The position numbers were made by a program, and so were the translations under genes. From contig NZ_VICD02000007.1 of the NCBI RefSeq assembly GCF_006546735.2, positions 18,586 to 82,585 on the forward strand: a stretch of 64,000 nt of DNA, in the 5' to 3' direction. This document shows, piece after piece, positions 32,801 through 41,340 of this stretch. The first letter of the stretch is position 1, and each line of letters opens with the position of its first letter. The DNA comes from Marilutibacter maris (GTDB lineage Bacteria; Pseudomonadota; Gammaproteobacteria; Xanthomonadales; Xanthomonadaceae). Below the pieces are notes generated by a model. The model saw only the letters and a program-made list of their open reading frames with translations, had not been told where the DNA came from and did not search any database.

Positions 32801-32989
32801 CTGCCCATCATGTGGAGCAGCGGTACTGGCTCGGAAGTCATGCGCCGAATCGCTGCGCCGATGGTAGGTGGCATGGTGTCTTCGACCATCCTCACCCTGG
32901 TCGTGATCCCGGCGCTGTACTCGCTGATCAAGCAGCGGCAGCTGGCCAGGAAGCCGCACCCCTCCTCCGCACTACCCAAGGAGAAGTAG
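29840..32989 (+). CDS. cusA: Cu(I)/Ag(I) RND efflux pump (CusA)
   Basis: 1049 residues, the usual RND size with 12 membrane helices and two large periplasmic loops. Metal specificity can be read: M562 (LLYMPASLPG), M612 (PLEMFET) and M661 (RTDMLATG) align with the three CusA methionines M573, M623 and M672 at a constant offset of 11. This indicates monovalent Cu/Ag rather than Zn/Co/Cd. The proton-relay acids are in SIGVMVDAAIVMIENAHK. It starts 2 bp after the adaptor gene's stop. Confidence 0.95.
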   Translation: MLGRLVEWSVRNVFLVLLMALAIVAGGIYALMNTPLDAQPDLSDVQVIVFTEYPGQAPQVVEDQVTYPLTSALLATPKSKDVRGFSFFGASFIYVIFEEGTDLYWARSRVLENLNVASKNLPAGVAPALGPDASGVGWVYQYVLQSDRHSLDELRAMQDWYLRYQLTTAPGVAEVASVGGFVRQYSITVDPVRLREFDIPISRVSEVIAESNRDVGGRVIEMAETEYMVRGRGYLRGIEDIESLVLRAEGGAPVLIGDVARVELVPDERRGIVDLDGEGDVVGGIVIARFGENALAVIGGVKDKIAQLASGLPEGVSVQAVYDRSDLIVRAIKTLRTTLLEESLIVALVCLVFLFHARSALVAIIMLPVGVLIAVIAMRMLGMNSNIMSLGGIAISIGVMVDAAIVMIENAHKHIERSDGSRSRTQLIIDACREVGPALFFSLMIITVSFLPVFALEAQEGRLFKPLAFTKTFAMAGGALLSITLVPVLMLLFVRGKIVPEHKNPVNRFLVAAYRPVINVVLRHRMATIMFALVALFASLWPASRLGSEFMPTLNEGTLLYMPASLPGMSVTKASELLQQQDRIIKGFPEVESVFGKAGRALTATDPAPLEMFETVINLKPEDDWRDGMTTDKLIAEMDAALKFPGVANSWTMPIKARTDMLATGIRTPVGIKLFGTDLEQLDALATEIEAVVREVPGTTSAFAERLTGAYYLDITPDLGSLAQYGVTLGEVQNVVAAALGGEIVTTILQGRERFSAIVRYPRELRDDPHRIGSQVLVPVPGGAQVPLGELAQIEVRKGAPSIRTENAMLAAYIYVDTRESDLGRYVKAAQEAVTEQVQFPPGYYVTWSGQYEYMQRAAEKMRVVVPVTLALIFLLLYLNFRRVTESLIVMLSVPFALVGGIWLMWMLDYNTSVAVIVGFIALAGVAAETGVVMLIYLDHALEARAAQRQAEGRALDSRDLREAIIEGAVDRVRPKMMTVVAIMAGLLPIMWSSGTGSEVMRRIAAPMVGGMVSSTILTLVVIPALYSLIKQRQLARKPHPSSALPKEK

Positions 32990-33103
32990 TGATGGGGCCG
33001 TTCAACGCAGGCAGGGACCGACGGTTCATGCAACTGTGGCCGCGAACATCCGTCCGTCTACGGCCAATTCGCGCGTTACTGGCTTCGCCCACCGCAAGGC
33101 CGG

Positions 33104-33134
33104 TTGACCTGTGTGCGAGACACAGGTCTAGCCT
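33104..33134 (+). promoter_or_regulatory. MerR-type promoter with perfect operator palindrome
   Basis: TTGACC, 19-bp spacer, TAGCCT. The spacer region contains GACCTGTGT-GCGAG-ACACAGGTC, a perfect 9-bp inverted repeat (33106-33128). It precedes the merR-like gene by 28 bp, so autoregulation and control of the downstream ATPase operon are likely. The operator differs from the CueR sites, so the two regulons should be separate. Confidence 0.8.
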
Positions 33135-33161
33135 GATCAACACCTCGCCGGGAGCAAGCCG

Positions 33162-33674
33162 ATGACGACCAAGGAAGAAGTGACGCTGCCGCTGATGACG
33201 GTCCGCCAGCTGGCACGGCAGGGCGATGTCACGGTGCATGTGGTGCGCAACTACCTGCGGCGCGGTCTGTTGCAAGCGGCCACGCGTACCGAGGGCGGCT
33301 ACCAGTTGTTCTCCACCTCGGAGCTCCTTCGCCTGCACTTCATTCGCACGGCGCAACACCTTGGCTTCACGCTGGGGGAAATCGAGGAAATCATCCACCA
33401 CAGCCTGCTGCGACATAGTCCCTGTCCGCTTGTGCGGGACATCATTCGGCGCAGGCTCGACGACACCCGCCAACAACTGGACAGGCTGCTCGCCATGCAC
33501 GGACGAATGGAGCGTGCCATCCACGCCTGGGCGGAGCTTCCGGACTCCATTCCGACTGGCGATGACGTCTGCGCATTGATCGAATCTGTTGCCGCTGCTG
33601 AAGGCGGCGGGTTCGTCAAGTCCACCCCCCGGCGACTTCTTGGACGCCGCCCCACAGAGGAGAATTTGCCATGA
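33162..33674 (+). CDS. MerR-family metal-responsive regulator
   Basis: 170 residues. Winged-helix start (LMTVRQLARQGDVTVHVVRNYLRRGLL) and long dimer helix are clear. Candidate metal ligands are C88 (HSPCPL) and C137 (DDVCAL); the paired-cysteine loop of CueR, ZntR or Hg-type MerR is absent and replaced by a Pro/Asp stretch (ELPDSIPTGDD). The metal is therefore not predictable from known signatures. It heads an operon with a DUF2933 protein, an ICMT-like protein and the CPD-type ATPase; the next gene overlaps by ATGA. Confidence 0.85.
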   Translation: MTTKEEVTLPLMTVRQLARQGDVTVHVVRNYLRRGLLQAATRTEGGYQLFSTSELLRLHFIRTAQHLGFTLGEIEEIIHHSLLRHSPCPLVRDIIRRRLDDTRQQLDRLLAMHGRMERAIHAWAELPDSIPTGDDVCALIESVAAAEGGGFVKSTPRRLLGRRPTEENLP

Positions 33675-33985
33675 CAGCCTCCAGTCCTGCCCCCTCAGGC
33701 TCCCGACGCTGGGTCTTCTGGATCTTCCTGGCGCTGGCCGTGTTCTATCTCGCCGTCGAGCACCGCGCCCACCTTGGGGGGACGCTTCGCTGGTTGCCCC
33801 TGGCCATCCTGCTGCTATGTCCCTTGATGCATGTGTTCATGCACAAGGGGCATGGCGGTCATGGAGGTTCCGGAAGTCATGGGCGCGACGGCAATGCCGA
33901 CGACACACCCCATGGCCAGCATGAGAGCCGTAGCAAGCGGGCACTGAACGACGAAACGTCCGACACCTCGAACGGAGGGCACTGA
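33671..33985 (+). CDS. DUF2933 small membrane protein
   Basis: 104 residues. Two short hydrophobic helices (WVFWIFLALAVFYLAVEH, LPLAILLLCPLMHVFMH) with the conserved CPLMHVFMHKGHGGHGG motif, then a His/Gly-rich disordered tail. This is the DUF2933 family, usually found beside heavy-metal ATPases. The Cys-Met-His set may pass metal ions to the pump. Overlaps merR by ATGA. Confidence 0.8.
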   Translation: MTASSPAPSGSRRWVFWIFLALAVFYLAVEHRAHLGGTLRWLPLAILLLCPLMHVFMHKGHGGHGGSGSHGRDGNADDTPHGQHESRSKRALNDETSDTSNGGH

Positions 33986-33986
33986 C

Positions 33987-34652
33987 ATGCAGGCACCCGA
34001 CTCCGGCTACGGCCTTTGGCTGCTGGCCGCCATCAACGCCGCGTTCTTCATCTTCTTCGCCTGGAGCTTCTACAAGCCCTTGACCCGCTGGGACTGGCGG
34101 GGGTTCGGGATGTTCTCCGCCTTCGTCGTGGCCCTGTTCGCGGAAATGTATGGCTTCCCGCTGACGTTGTACGTCCTGGGCGGGTGGCTCAGTGCCAATT
34201 ATCCGCAAGTGAACTGGCTCAGCCATGACGCGGGCCATCTGCTCGAGATGTGGTTCGGCTGGCGCGCCAACCCGCATTTCGGCCCATTCCACATCGCAAG
34301 CTTCGTCCTGATCGGCGGCGGCTTCTGGCTGCTGTCGGCCGCCTGGCCGATGCTGTATCGGGCACAGCGTGAAGGCCGGCTCGCCCGCGAGGGCGTGTAT
34401 GCGCGCATGCGTCACCCGCAGTACGTCGCCTTCGTGCTCGTGCTGACCGGCTTCCTGCTGCAGTGGCCCACGCTGCTCACGCTCGCCAGCTATCCGGTGC
34501 TCGTGTGGGCCTATGCCCGACTGGCGCGCCGTGAGGAAAAAGACTGCTTGAGCCGCTTCGGCGACGACTACGTCCGCTACATGCAGGAAGTGCCGGCCTT
34601 CATCCCCCGACGCCGGCGCGGCCCCGCCCCATCCCAAGGAGAAGCCCGATGA
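33987..34652 (+). CDS. Isoprenylcysteine-methyltransferase-like membrane protein
   Basis: 221 residues with five or six hydrophobic helices. The C-terminal [27 protein letters not shown] and [28 protein letters not shown] follow the ICMT/PEMT motif that binds S-adenosylmethionine (RHPxY...E-E). The family methylates isoprenyl-cysteines or lipids; members in metal operons have no known substrate. It sits between DUF2933 and the ATPase and overlaps the latter by ATGA. Confidence 0.8.
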   Translation: MQAPDSGYGLWLLAAINAAFFIFFAWSFYKPLTRWDWRGFGMFSAFVVALFAEMYGFPLTLYVLGGWLSANYPQVNWLSHDAGHLLEMWFGWRANPHFGPFHIASFVLIGGGFWLLSAAWPMLYRAQREGRLAREGVYARMRHPQYVAFVLVLTGFLLQWPTLLTLASYPVLVWAYARLARREEKDCLSRFGDDYVRYMQEVPAFIPRRRRGPAPSQGEAR

Positions 34653-37039
34653 TGCAGGTCCACGAACCCACGGTGCGCACGCGCACCTGGCCCATCGGCG
34701 ACATGGTGAGCACCGGCTGCGCGCGCACGCTGGAGAAGGCCGTGGCCGCGCTGCCTGGAGTCAACGCCACCAGCGCGAACTTCGCCACCGCGACCCTGCA
34801 GGTGTCCTACGACCCGGCCCGCCTGTCGTCGGGTGCGGTCGCCACCGCGATCCGTGACTGCGGCTTTCAATGCGACGCCTCGATGCCCGCTGCCGGCTCC
34901 GCCACAGGCGCGCACGACCATGCTGCGCATGCCAGGCACGGACAGGATACGGTCGCGGCGCACACTGCCGACGCCCACGCCGGCCACGGCGATGACGCCA
35001 GGGATGCCGCAGGTCACGACGCGCATGCGGGCATGAACCACGGCAGCGATCTGCACGCCGCGGCGCGCGACATGGGCCGCCGCTTCCTGGTCGCCCTCGC
35101 CTTCGCGATCCCGGTATTCGTGTGGTCGCCCATGGGCGGCCTGATGGAGCCGCCGCCGGTGCCGTTTGGACTGCGCGAGAACGTCTGGTTGTTCCTGCTG
35201 GCGACCGGCGCCGTGCTGTATCCGGGCTGGCCGTTCTTCAGTGCGGCGATTCGTTCGCTGCGCCGCGGCGTGCTGGACATGGCGGTGCTGGTGCTGCTGA
35301 GCGTGGGCACCGGTTACGGGTTCAGCATCGCGTCGACGTTCTTCTTCGACGGACCGAACTTCTACGAGGCCTCAGCGGTCCTGCTGACCTTCGTACTGCT
35401 CGGCCACTGGCTCGAGATGCGGGCACGCGCCGGCGCCTCGGATGCCATGAAGGCGTTGTTGAAGCTGTCCCCGCCCCGCGCGGTGGTACGCCGTGACGGA
35501 CAGGAGCTCGACATTCCGACCGCCGAAGTCCTGGTTGGCGATATCGTCGTGGTGCGGCCCGGGGCGAAGATCCCCGTCGACGGCACCGTCACTGAAGGCA
35601 GCTCCCAGGTCGACGAATCCATGCTGACCGGCGAGTCGATGCCCGTGCGCAAAGACCCCGGGGCCTCCGTTGTCGGCGGATCGATCAACAAGAGCGGCGC
35701 ATTTGCCTACACCGCCACCAGGATCGGCAGCGACACCGCACTGGCGCAGATCATTAAGCTGGTCCAGACCGCACAGAACTCCAAGGCGCCCGCGCAACTG
35801 CTCGCCGACCGCGCTTCGCAGTGGCTGGTGCTGGCCGCGATCGTGATCGGGCTGCTGACCTTCGCGGTCTGGTTCTGGTGGCAGGGACAGCCGCTCATGT
35901 TCGCGCTCACGCTGACGATCACCGTCTTCGTCATTGCCTGTCCCGACGCACTGGGTTTGGCCACCCCGATGGCGATCATGATCGGCACGGGCCTGGGCGC
36001 TCGACACGGCATTCTGTTCAAACACGCCGAAGCCATCGAGAAGAGCGCCCGGCTGGACGTTGTGATCTTTGACAAGACTGGAACCCTGACGGTCGGTGCA
36101 CCGGAGGTGGTCGACATGGCGGTCGCACCGGGCTGGACGCAGGAGCGGCTACTGGCCACGGCCGCTGCGGTCGAGGCGCATTCGGAGCACCCGCTGGCGC
36201 AAGCGATCCTCAAGCGCGCCGGTCCGGCAGCCGAACGCGCTACGGCCTTCACCAACATCGACGGCCAGGGCGCCACCGGGGTGGTTGACGGGGTGCAGGT
36301 CCTGCTGGGCAATCGCATCCTGATGGTCGAACACGCAATCGATCTATCCGTGCTGGAAGCGGAGGCCGCGCGCCTTACCGGCGCCGGCCGCACCGTGATC
36401 TATGCAGGGGTAGGCGGCGAGCTTGCGGGCTTCTTCGCAATTGCCGACGCGATCCGCGAGACCTCGCGCGCCGCCATCGACGAACTGCATCGTCGCAACA
36501 TCAAAGTGGCGATGATCACCGGCGACAATCGCCCCACCGCCGAACGCGTAGCTCAGGATCTGGGGATCGACATCGTACTGGCAGACGTGTTGCCTGGCGG
36601 CAAGTCCGACGAGGTCATCAAGCTGCAGTCGCAGGGCCTCAAGGTCGGCATGGTGGGCGACGGCATCAACGACGCACCGGCGCTGACGCAGGCCGACGTC
36701 GGCTTCGCGATCGGCGCCGGCACGGACGTCGCCATCGAGAGCGCCGACATCGTGCTCATGCACAGCGACCCCTACGACGTCGTGCGCGCGACCTCCATCG
36801 CCCGGGCCACCCTGCGCAAGATGCACCAGAACCTCGGCTGGGCCGTGGGTTACAACGTGCTGGCCTTCCCGCTCGCGGCCGGCGTGTTCTATCCGTTCGT
36901 GCTGTCGCCGGAAATCGCCGCCCTGTCGATGTCGGGAAGTTCGGTGATCGTGGCCCTCAATGCCTTGCTTCTCAAACGCCTTCCACTGGCGGACGTTGCC
37001 GCCTCCCCTCGCATCCAGTCCAAGGAGTCCACGCCATGA
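34649..37039 (+). CDS. P1B-type ATPase with CPD instead of CPC ion-site motif
   Basis: 796 residues. The N-terminal HMA-like domain is degenerate: [11 protein letters not shown] keeps one cysteine of the usual MxCxxC. A His-rich linker (about 85-140, [10 protein letters not shown]...DAHAGMNHG) follows. The ATPase core is intact: TGES, DKTGT (D475), [18 protein letters not shown]. The helix-6 motif is [12 protein letters not shown] (C431-P-D433), not the CPC of Cu(I) pumps or the CPH of CopB pumps. The acidic residue should change metal preference or coordination. Regulated from the MerR-type promoter at 33104. Confidence 0.93.
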   Translation: MMQVHEPTVRTRTWPIGDMVSTGCARTLEKAVAALPGVNATSANFATATLQVSYDPARLSSGAVATAIRDCGFQCDASMPAAGSATGAHDHAAHARHGQDTVAAHTADAHAGHGDDARDAAGHDAHAGMNHGSDLHAAARDMGRRFLVALAFAIPVFVWSPMGGLMEPPPVPFGLRENVWLFLLATGAVLYPGWPFFSAAIRSLRRGVLDMAVLVLLSVGTGYGFSIASTFFFDGPNFYEASAVLLTFVLLGHWLEMRARAGASDAMKALLKLSPPRAVVRRDGQELDIPTAEVLVGDIVVVRPGAKIPVDGTVTEGSSQVDESMLTGESMPVRKDPGASVVGGSINKSGAFAYTATRIGSDTALAQIIKLVQTAQNSKAPAQLLADRASQWLVLAAIVIGLLTFAVWFWWQGQPLMFALTLTITVFVIACPDALGLATPMAIMIGTGLGARHGILFKHAEAIEKSARLDVVIFDKTGTLTVGAPEVVDMAVAPGWTQERLLATAAAVEAHSEHPLAQAILKRAGPAAERATAFTNIDGQGATGVVDGVQVLLGNRILMVEHAIDLSVLEAEAARLTGAGRTVIYAGVGGELAGFFAIADAIRETSRAAIDELHRRNIKVAMITGDNRPTAERVAQDLGIDIVLADVLPGGKSDEVIKLQSQGLKVGMVGDGINDAPALTQADVGFAIGAGTDVAIESADIVLMHSDPYDVVRATSIARATLRKMHQNLGWAVGYNVLAFPLAAGVFYPFVLSPEIAALSMSGSSVIVALNALLLKRLPLADVAASPRIQSKESTP

Positions 37040-37449
37040 ATCCCGCGACGCACCTTGCCCACCCAAGGGCCCGAGGCACGTATCCCCGCCGCTGGCATGC
37101 CGCGCTGGCCTTGGCTGCTCTGTTCGCCTTCGCACTGCCGGGTGTCGCCTCGGCGAGTGAAGGTGGGTTCCGTCACAACGTACTGATGCGCGGCCAAGTG
37201 TTGGAGAAGCAGGACGAAACGCTCGTCGTCTGCGTCGGACAGGCCGACGGCGCTCAGGTCGGGCAGGTGCTGGATGTGATCCGGCACAAGCGCCGCATCC
37301 GGCATTCGCGGACCGGCGGTCCACGCTACCGCCGTGAAAACGTCGGCCAAGTGCGGATCGTTGAACTGTTCGACGGTCACTACGCGGATGCCGAAGTGAT
37401 CTCCGGCAGCCCCAAGGTCAACGACACGGTGGAGCTCGTTCGCCCCTGA
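37036..37449 (+). CDS. Exported small protein coupled to the CPD ATPase
   Basis: 137 residues, overlapping the ATPase stop by ATGA. A long signal region ([18 protein letters not shown]) leads to an approximately 90-residue beta-rich domain ([30 protein letters not shown]..., [30 protein letters not shown]) that resembles FlgT-like or similar OB/SH3-type secretion-associated folds. It has a single cysteine. I do not recognise a named family. Last gene of the MerR operon. Confidence 0.6.
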   Translation: MNPATHLAHPRARGTYPRRWHAALALAALFAFALPGVASASEGGFRHNVLMRGQVLEKQDETLVVCVGQADGAQVGQVLDVIRHKRRIRHSRTGGPRYRRENVGQVRIVELFDGHYADAEVISGSPKVNDTVELVRP

Positions 37450-37529
37450 CCAGGCGCGTCGCACGGGGATGCGCATCGGCCCTTCCAACGCCTCCCGCAA
37501 TCGCTTCTTTCCGAGACAGGAGTCACGTT

Positions 37530-38915
37530 ATGACAGCGTCTTCCAACCCCACCCTGCAGTTCCTCGGCGCCGCGGGCACAGTCACCGGCTCGCGCTACCT
37601 GGTCGAGGCCAACGGCCAGCGCGTGCTGGTCGACTGCGGCCTGTTCCAGGGCTACAAACAGCTGCGCGAGCGCAACTGGGCACCGTTTCCCGTCGACGCG
37701 GCATCAATCGATGCGGTGATCCTGACCCACGCCCACTTGGACCATTCGGGCTACCTGCCCGCACTCGTCAAGCAGGGGTTCCGCGGCCGGATCCACTGCA
37801 CCCACGGCAGCGTGGCGCTGTGCGGACTGCTGCTTCCCGACAGCGGGCACCTGCTGGAAGAAGAGGCGAAGTACGCCGCGCGCAAGGGCTACTCGAAGCA
37901 CAAGGAGCCGCGACCGCTCTATACGGAAGAGGACGCCCGTCGCAGCCTGAAGCAGCTGCAGGGACATGACCATGAACGCGACATCGAGGTCGCGCCCGGC
38001 TTCACGGTGCGCTTCCACCCCGCAGGCCACATCCTGGGCGCCGCCCACGTCAGCTTGGATGTCCAGGGGCAGCGCCTGCACTTCAGCGGCGACTTGGGAC
38101 GGCAGCAGGAATCGCTGATGAATCCGCCGACGCCCCTGCCCGCCTGCGACGTACTGGTCTGCGAGTCCACTTACGGCAATCGCGAACACGTCCCGATCGA
38201 CCAGGAAGCGGAATTGGCCCCGATCATCCGCCGTGTTGCCGCGCGCGGGGGCGTTATCGTCATCCCCGCCTTTGCTGTCGGCCGCGCCCAGGCGCTCATG
38301 CTGCATATCGCCCGGCTGCGTGAGCGCAAGGAGATCCCTCGCGTGCCGGTGTACCTCAACAGCCCGATGGCGATCAACGCGACCCGGCACTACCACGCCC
38401 ACCATTCCGAGCACCACGTGTCCGAAGAGGACTGCCAGCGGATGTTCGACGTGGCCACCTTCGTCAACACGGTGGAAGAGTCGAAGGCGCTCAACCGCCA
38501 GCGCGGGCCGATGATCATCATCTCCGCCAGCGGGATGGCGACCGGGGGGCGCGTGTTGCACCACATCGAAGCGTTCGGCCCCGATGACCGCAACGCGATC
38601 CTCCTCGCGGGCTACCAAGCCGGCGGAACACGCGGTGCCGCGCTGGCGGCAGGAAAGCGAACCTTGCGCATGTTTGGCCGCGAGGTCCCCATTCGCGCCG
38701 AGGTAGTGCAGCTGGAAGGCTTCTCTGGCCACGCCGACGCCGGGGAACTGCTGGACTGGATGCGCACCGCGCCGTCCGCGCCGCGCGTCGTCTACCTCAC
38801 CCACGGCGAGCCCGATGCAGCCGACACGTTGCGCGGGCGCGTGCAGCGTGAGCTGGGCTGGCGCGCGCGCGTTCCGGAGCACCTGGAGCGCGTTGGGCTG
38901 GAGGATGCGCGATGA
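37530..38915 (+). CDS. MBL-fold beta-CASP RNase-like protein
   Basis: 461 residues. Metallo-beta-lactamase motif THAHLDHSG (zinc site) and the beta-CASP insert with VIPAFAVGRAQ and the histidine motifs in ISASGMATGGRVLHHI and EGFSGHADAGELLDW mark a Ysh1/CPSF-type RNA-processing exonuclease or endonuclease. It begins a new operon (80 bp after the copper genes) and overlaps the phosphorylase gene by ATGA. It may supply nucleotides from RNA to the enzymes that follow. Confidence 0.9.
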   Translation: MTASSNPTLQFLGAAGTVTGSRYLVEANGQRVLVDCGLFQGYKQLRERNWAPFPVDAASIDAVILTHAHLDHSGYLPALVKQGFRGRIHCTHGSVALCGLLLPDSGHLLEEEAKYAARKGYSKHKEPRPLYTEEDARRSLKQLQGHDHERDIEVAPGFTVRFHPAGHILGAAHVSLDVQGQRLHFSGDLGRQQESLMNPPTPLPACDVLVCESTYGNREHVPIDQEAELAPIIRRVAARGGVIVIPAFAVGRAQALMLHIARLRERKEIPRVPVYLNSPMAINATRHYHAHHSEHHVSEEDCQRMFDVATFVNTVEESKALNRQRGPMIIISASGMATGGRVLHHIEAFGPDDRNAILLAGYQAGGTRGAALAAGKRTLRMFGREVPIRAEVVQLEGFSGHADAGELLDWMRTAPSAPRVVYLTHGEPDAADTLRGRVQRELGWRARVPEHLERVGLEDAR

Positions 38916-40429
38916 GCGAGCTGGCCGCTGGTCACACCCTGCTGCGCGTCACCCGTGCCGGCATCGACACCTACCAGCAGCCGGTGGTGTACATGCACCG
39001 CGACTGTGAAGTCTGCCGCTCGGAAGGCTTTGCCGCGATGACTCGCGTGAGGCTAGACGTGGGTTCGCGCACGCTGGTGGCGACTCTGAACGTGGTCGTG
39101 GACGATCGGCTCGGCCTGGACGAGGTGGCGCTCTCGGAGACCGCGTGGACGCTGCTCGATCCCATGCCCGATGTCCTTGCCCGGGTCCGGCACGCGGAAC
39201 CCGCGGCGTCGGCAGGCGCGCTCCGCGCCAAGGTGTTCGGGGCACGGCTGGACGACGCGCAGTACCTCGCCCTGGTGCAGGACGTGATAGAAAGCAGGCT
39301 GTCGGACCTGGAGCTTGCCGCCTTCGTCACGGCCAGCGCGGGCGACCGCCTCGACAACGTCGAGACGACCGCGCTGACGCGGGCCATGATCGCGGTTGGC
39401 CAGCGCCTGGACTGGGGCGATGGGCCGGTGCTGGACAAGCACTGCGTCGGCGGCCTGCCGGGCAATCGCACCACCCCGATCGTGGTGGCCATCGTGGCCG
39501 CGCTGGGCTACCGCATCCCGAAGACGTCCTCGCGCGCCATCACATCGCCCGCGGGCACCGCCGACACCATGGAAGTGATGGCGCCGGTGGCGCTCGACCT
39601 GGCGGCGATGCGGCGGGTGGTGGAGCGCGAGGGCGGCTGCATCGTCTGGGGCGGCAACGTGCGCCTGAGCCCGGCCGACGACATCCTGATCCGGGTCCAG
39701 CGGCCGCTGGATTTCGACAGCGACGGCCAACTGGTCGCCAGCGTGCTGTCGAAGAAGATCGCGGCGGGCTCCACCCACGTGCTGATCGACATGCCGGTGG
39801 GTCCGACCGCCAAGGTGCGCAGTGAGGCTGCGGCCGACAGCCTCGGCTCGCGGCTTGCACACACCGCCAGCGCGCTTGGATTGCAGCTGGCCATCCATCG
39901 CTCCGACGGCACCCAGCCGGTGGGTCGGGGCATCGGCCCGGCGCTCGAGGCGCACGATGTGCTCAAGGTGCTGCGCAACGCCACCGACGCACCGGCCGAC
40001 CTGCGCGAACGCGCGCTTGCGCTGTCGGCGGCGCTGCTGGACATGGCACCGGGCAGCAGCGCCGGCACCGGACTGGAGCGCGCGCGCAGCGTGCTGGATT
40101 CCGGAAGGGCGCTGGCCAAGTTCCTGGCGATCTGCGAAGCCCAGGGAGGCTTCCGCGAACCGGCGCGGGCGCCATTCACCGCCGATGTTCCGGCATCCGC
40201 GTCGGGCCGCATCACGGAAATCGACAACCGCAGGCTGGCCAAGCTGGCCAAGTTGGCCGGCGCACCCACATCCCCCACCGCCGGCCTGGAAACGAGTCTG
40301 CGCGTCGGCGATGCGGTCGAGCGCGGACAGCCTCTGCTGACCCTGCATGCGGAGTCTCCGGGCGAGCTGGCCTATGCGCTGGAGCACGCCGCCACCTTGC
40401 AACCCTTCGTCCTTGGAGAGGTTCCATGA
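38912..40429 (+). CDS. AMP/thymidine phosphorylase family protein (archaeal-like)
   Basis: 505 residues, longer than bacterial DeoA (about 440) because of an extra N-terminal domain of about 80 residues, as in archaeal AMP phosphorylase. The phosphate/ribose loop KHCVGGLPGNRTTP and the SRAITSPAGTADTMEV segment are diagnostic. Archaeal homologues split nucleoside 5'-monophosphates into base and ribose 1,5-bisphosphate. That activity here is inferred. ATGA overlaps on both sides tie it to the RNase-like and PRPP-synthetase genes. Confidence 0.88.
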   Translation: MSELAAGHTLLRVTRAGIDTYQQPVVYMHRDCEVCRSEGFAAMTRVRLDVGSRTLVATLNVVVDDRLGLDEVALSETAWTLLDPMPDVLARVRHAEPAASAGALRAKVFGARLDDAQYLALVQDVIESRLSDLELAAFVTASAGDRLDNVETTALTRAMIAVGQRLDWGDGPVLDKHCVGGLPGNRTTPIVVAIVAALGYRIPKTSSRAITSPAGTADTMEVMAPVALDLAAMRRVVEREGGCIVWGGNVRLSPADDILIRVQRPLDFDSDGQLVASVLSKKIAAGSTHVLIDMPVGPTAKVRSEAAADSLGSRLAHTASALGLQLAIHRSDGTQPVGRGIGPALEAHDVLKVLRNATDAPADLRERALALSAALLDMAPGSSAGTGLERARSVLDSGRALAKFLAICEAQGGFREPARAPFTADVPASASGRITEIDNRRLAKLAKLAGAPTSPTAGLETSLRVGDAVERGQPLLTLHAESPGELAYALEHAATLQPFVLGEVP

Positions 40430-41340
40430 CCCGTGTGCTGATGCCTTTCCCGGCCGATGCAGCATTGGCCAGCACCATGAACCAGGCTATGCAGGCGCGC
40501 ATTGCAGCTGTGGCCTGGCGGCACTTTCCCGACGGCGAGTCGCTGGTGACCCTGGAGGACTCTCTGGCTGGCACGGATGTGGCCATCCTGGCCAGCCTGC
40601 GCCACGCCGATGCCCTGGCCCTCCCGTTGCGTTTCGCCGCCCGAACGGCGCGCGAGTTCGGAGCGCGCTCGGTCGGCCTGATCGCGCCCTACCTGGGGTA
40701 CATGCGCCAAGACAAGCGTTTCCATGGTGGTGAAGCGGTCAGCACCCCTCTGTTTGCCCAGTTCCTGGAGGAGGCGTTCGACTGGCTGGTGACCGTGGAC
40801 CCGCACCTGCACCGCGTCGAGCGTCTGCAATCGCTCTACCAAATGCCGACGGCCCATGTGTCGGCAACGCCGGCCATGGCGCGCTGGATCGCCGAGACCG
40901 TCCCCGACGCGGTTCTGATTGGACCCGACAGCGAGAGCGAGCAATGGGTCGCCGACATCGCCGCCCGCTCCGGCATGCCCTGGCAGGTGCTGACCAAGGA
41001 GCGGCACGGCGACTATGACGTGCGCGTGAGCCTGCCCGACCCGGCGGCCGTAGCCGGCCGCACCCCGGTGCTGATCGACGACATCGTGTCGTCAGGCCAC
41101 ACGATCCTGGAAACCCTCGCGCACCTGCGCCAGCTGTCCCTGCCGCCGCCGCTGCTGGTCGCCATCCATCCGGTGTTCGCGGGCGATGCTTATGCCCGCC
41201 TGCAGGAGGCGGGCCTGGCCCGCATCGTGAGCACCGACACCATTCCCCACCCGTCGAACGCGATTGCGCTCGGCGCGGACCTTGCCGCTGCGGCCTCGAC
41301 ACTGATGACCGCGTCGACCGATTCCCCGGAGGACCCATGA
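40426..41340 (+). CDS. Ribose-phosphate pyrophosphokinase, archaeal-like
   Basis: 304 residues. Both halves of the PRPP synthetase fold are present: PYLGYMRQDKRFHGGEAVS (ATP site) and the PRPP loop LIDDIVSSGHTI. The flexible loop is LTKERHGDYDV, like archaeal enzymes and not the KRR of bacterial Prs. It makes PRPP from ribose 5-phosphate and ATP in its standard form, or might run from the products of the adjacent phosphorylase. As the cell surely has a housekeeping prs, this is a specialised copy. Confidence 0.88.
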   Translation: MTRVLMPFPADAALASTMNQAMQARIAAVAWRHFPDGESLVTLEDSLAGTDVAILASLRHADALALPLRFAARTAREFGARSVGLIAPYLGYMRQDKRFHGGEAVSTPLFAQFLEEAFDWLVTVDPHLHRVERLQSLYQMPTAHVSATPAMARWIAETVPDAVLIGPDSESEQWVADIAARSGMPWQVLTKERHGDYDVRVSLPDPAAVAGRTPVLIDDIVSSGHTILETLAHLRQLSLPPPLLVAIHPVFAGDAYARLQEAGLARIVSTDTIPHPSNAIALGADLAAAASTLMTASTDSPEDP

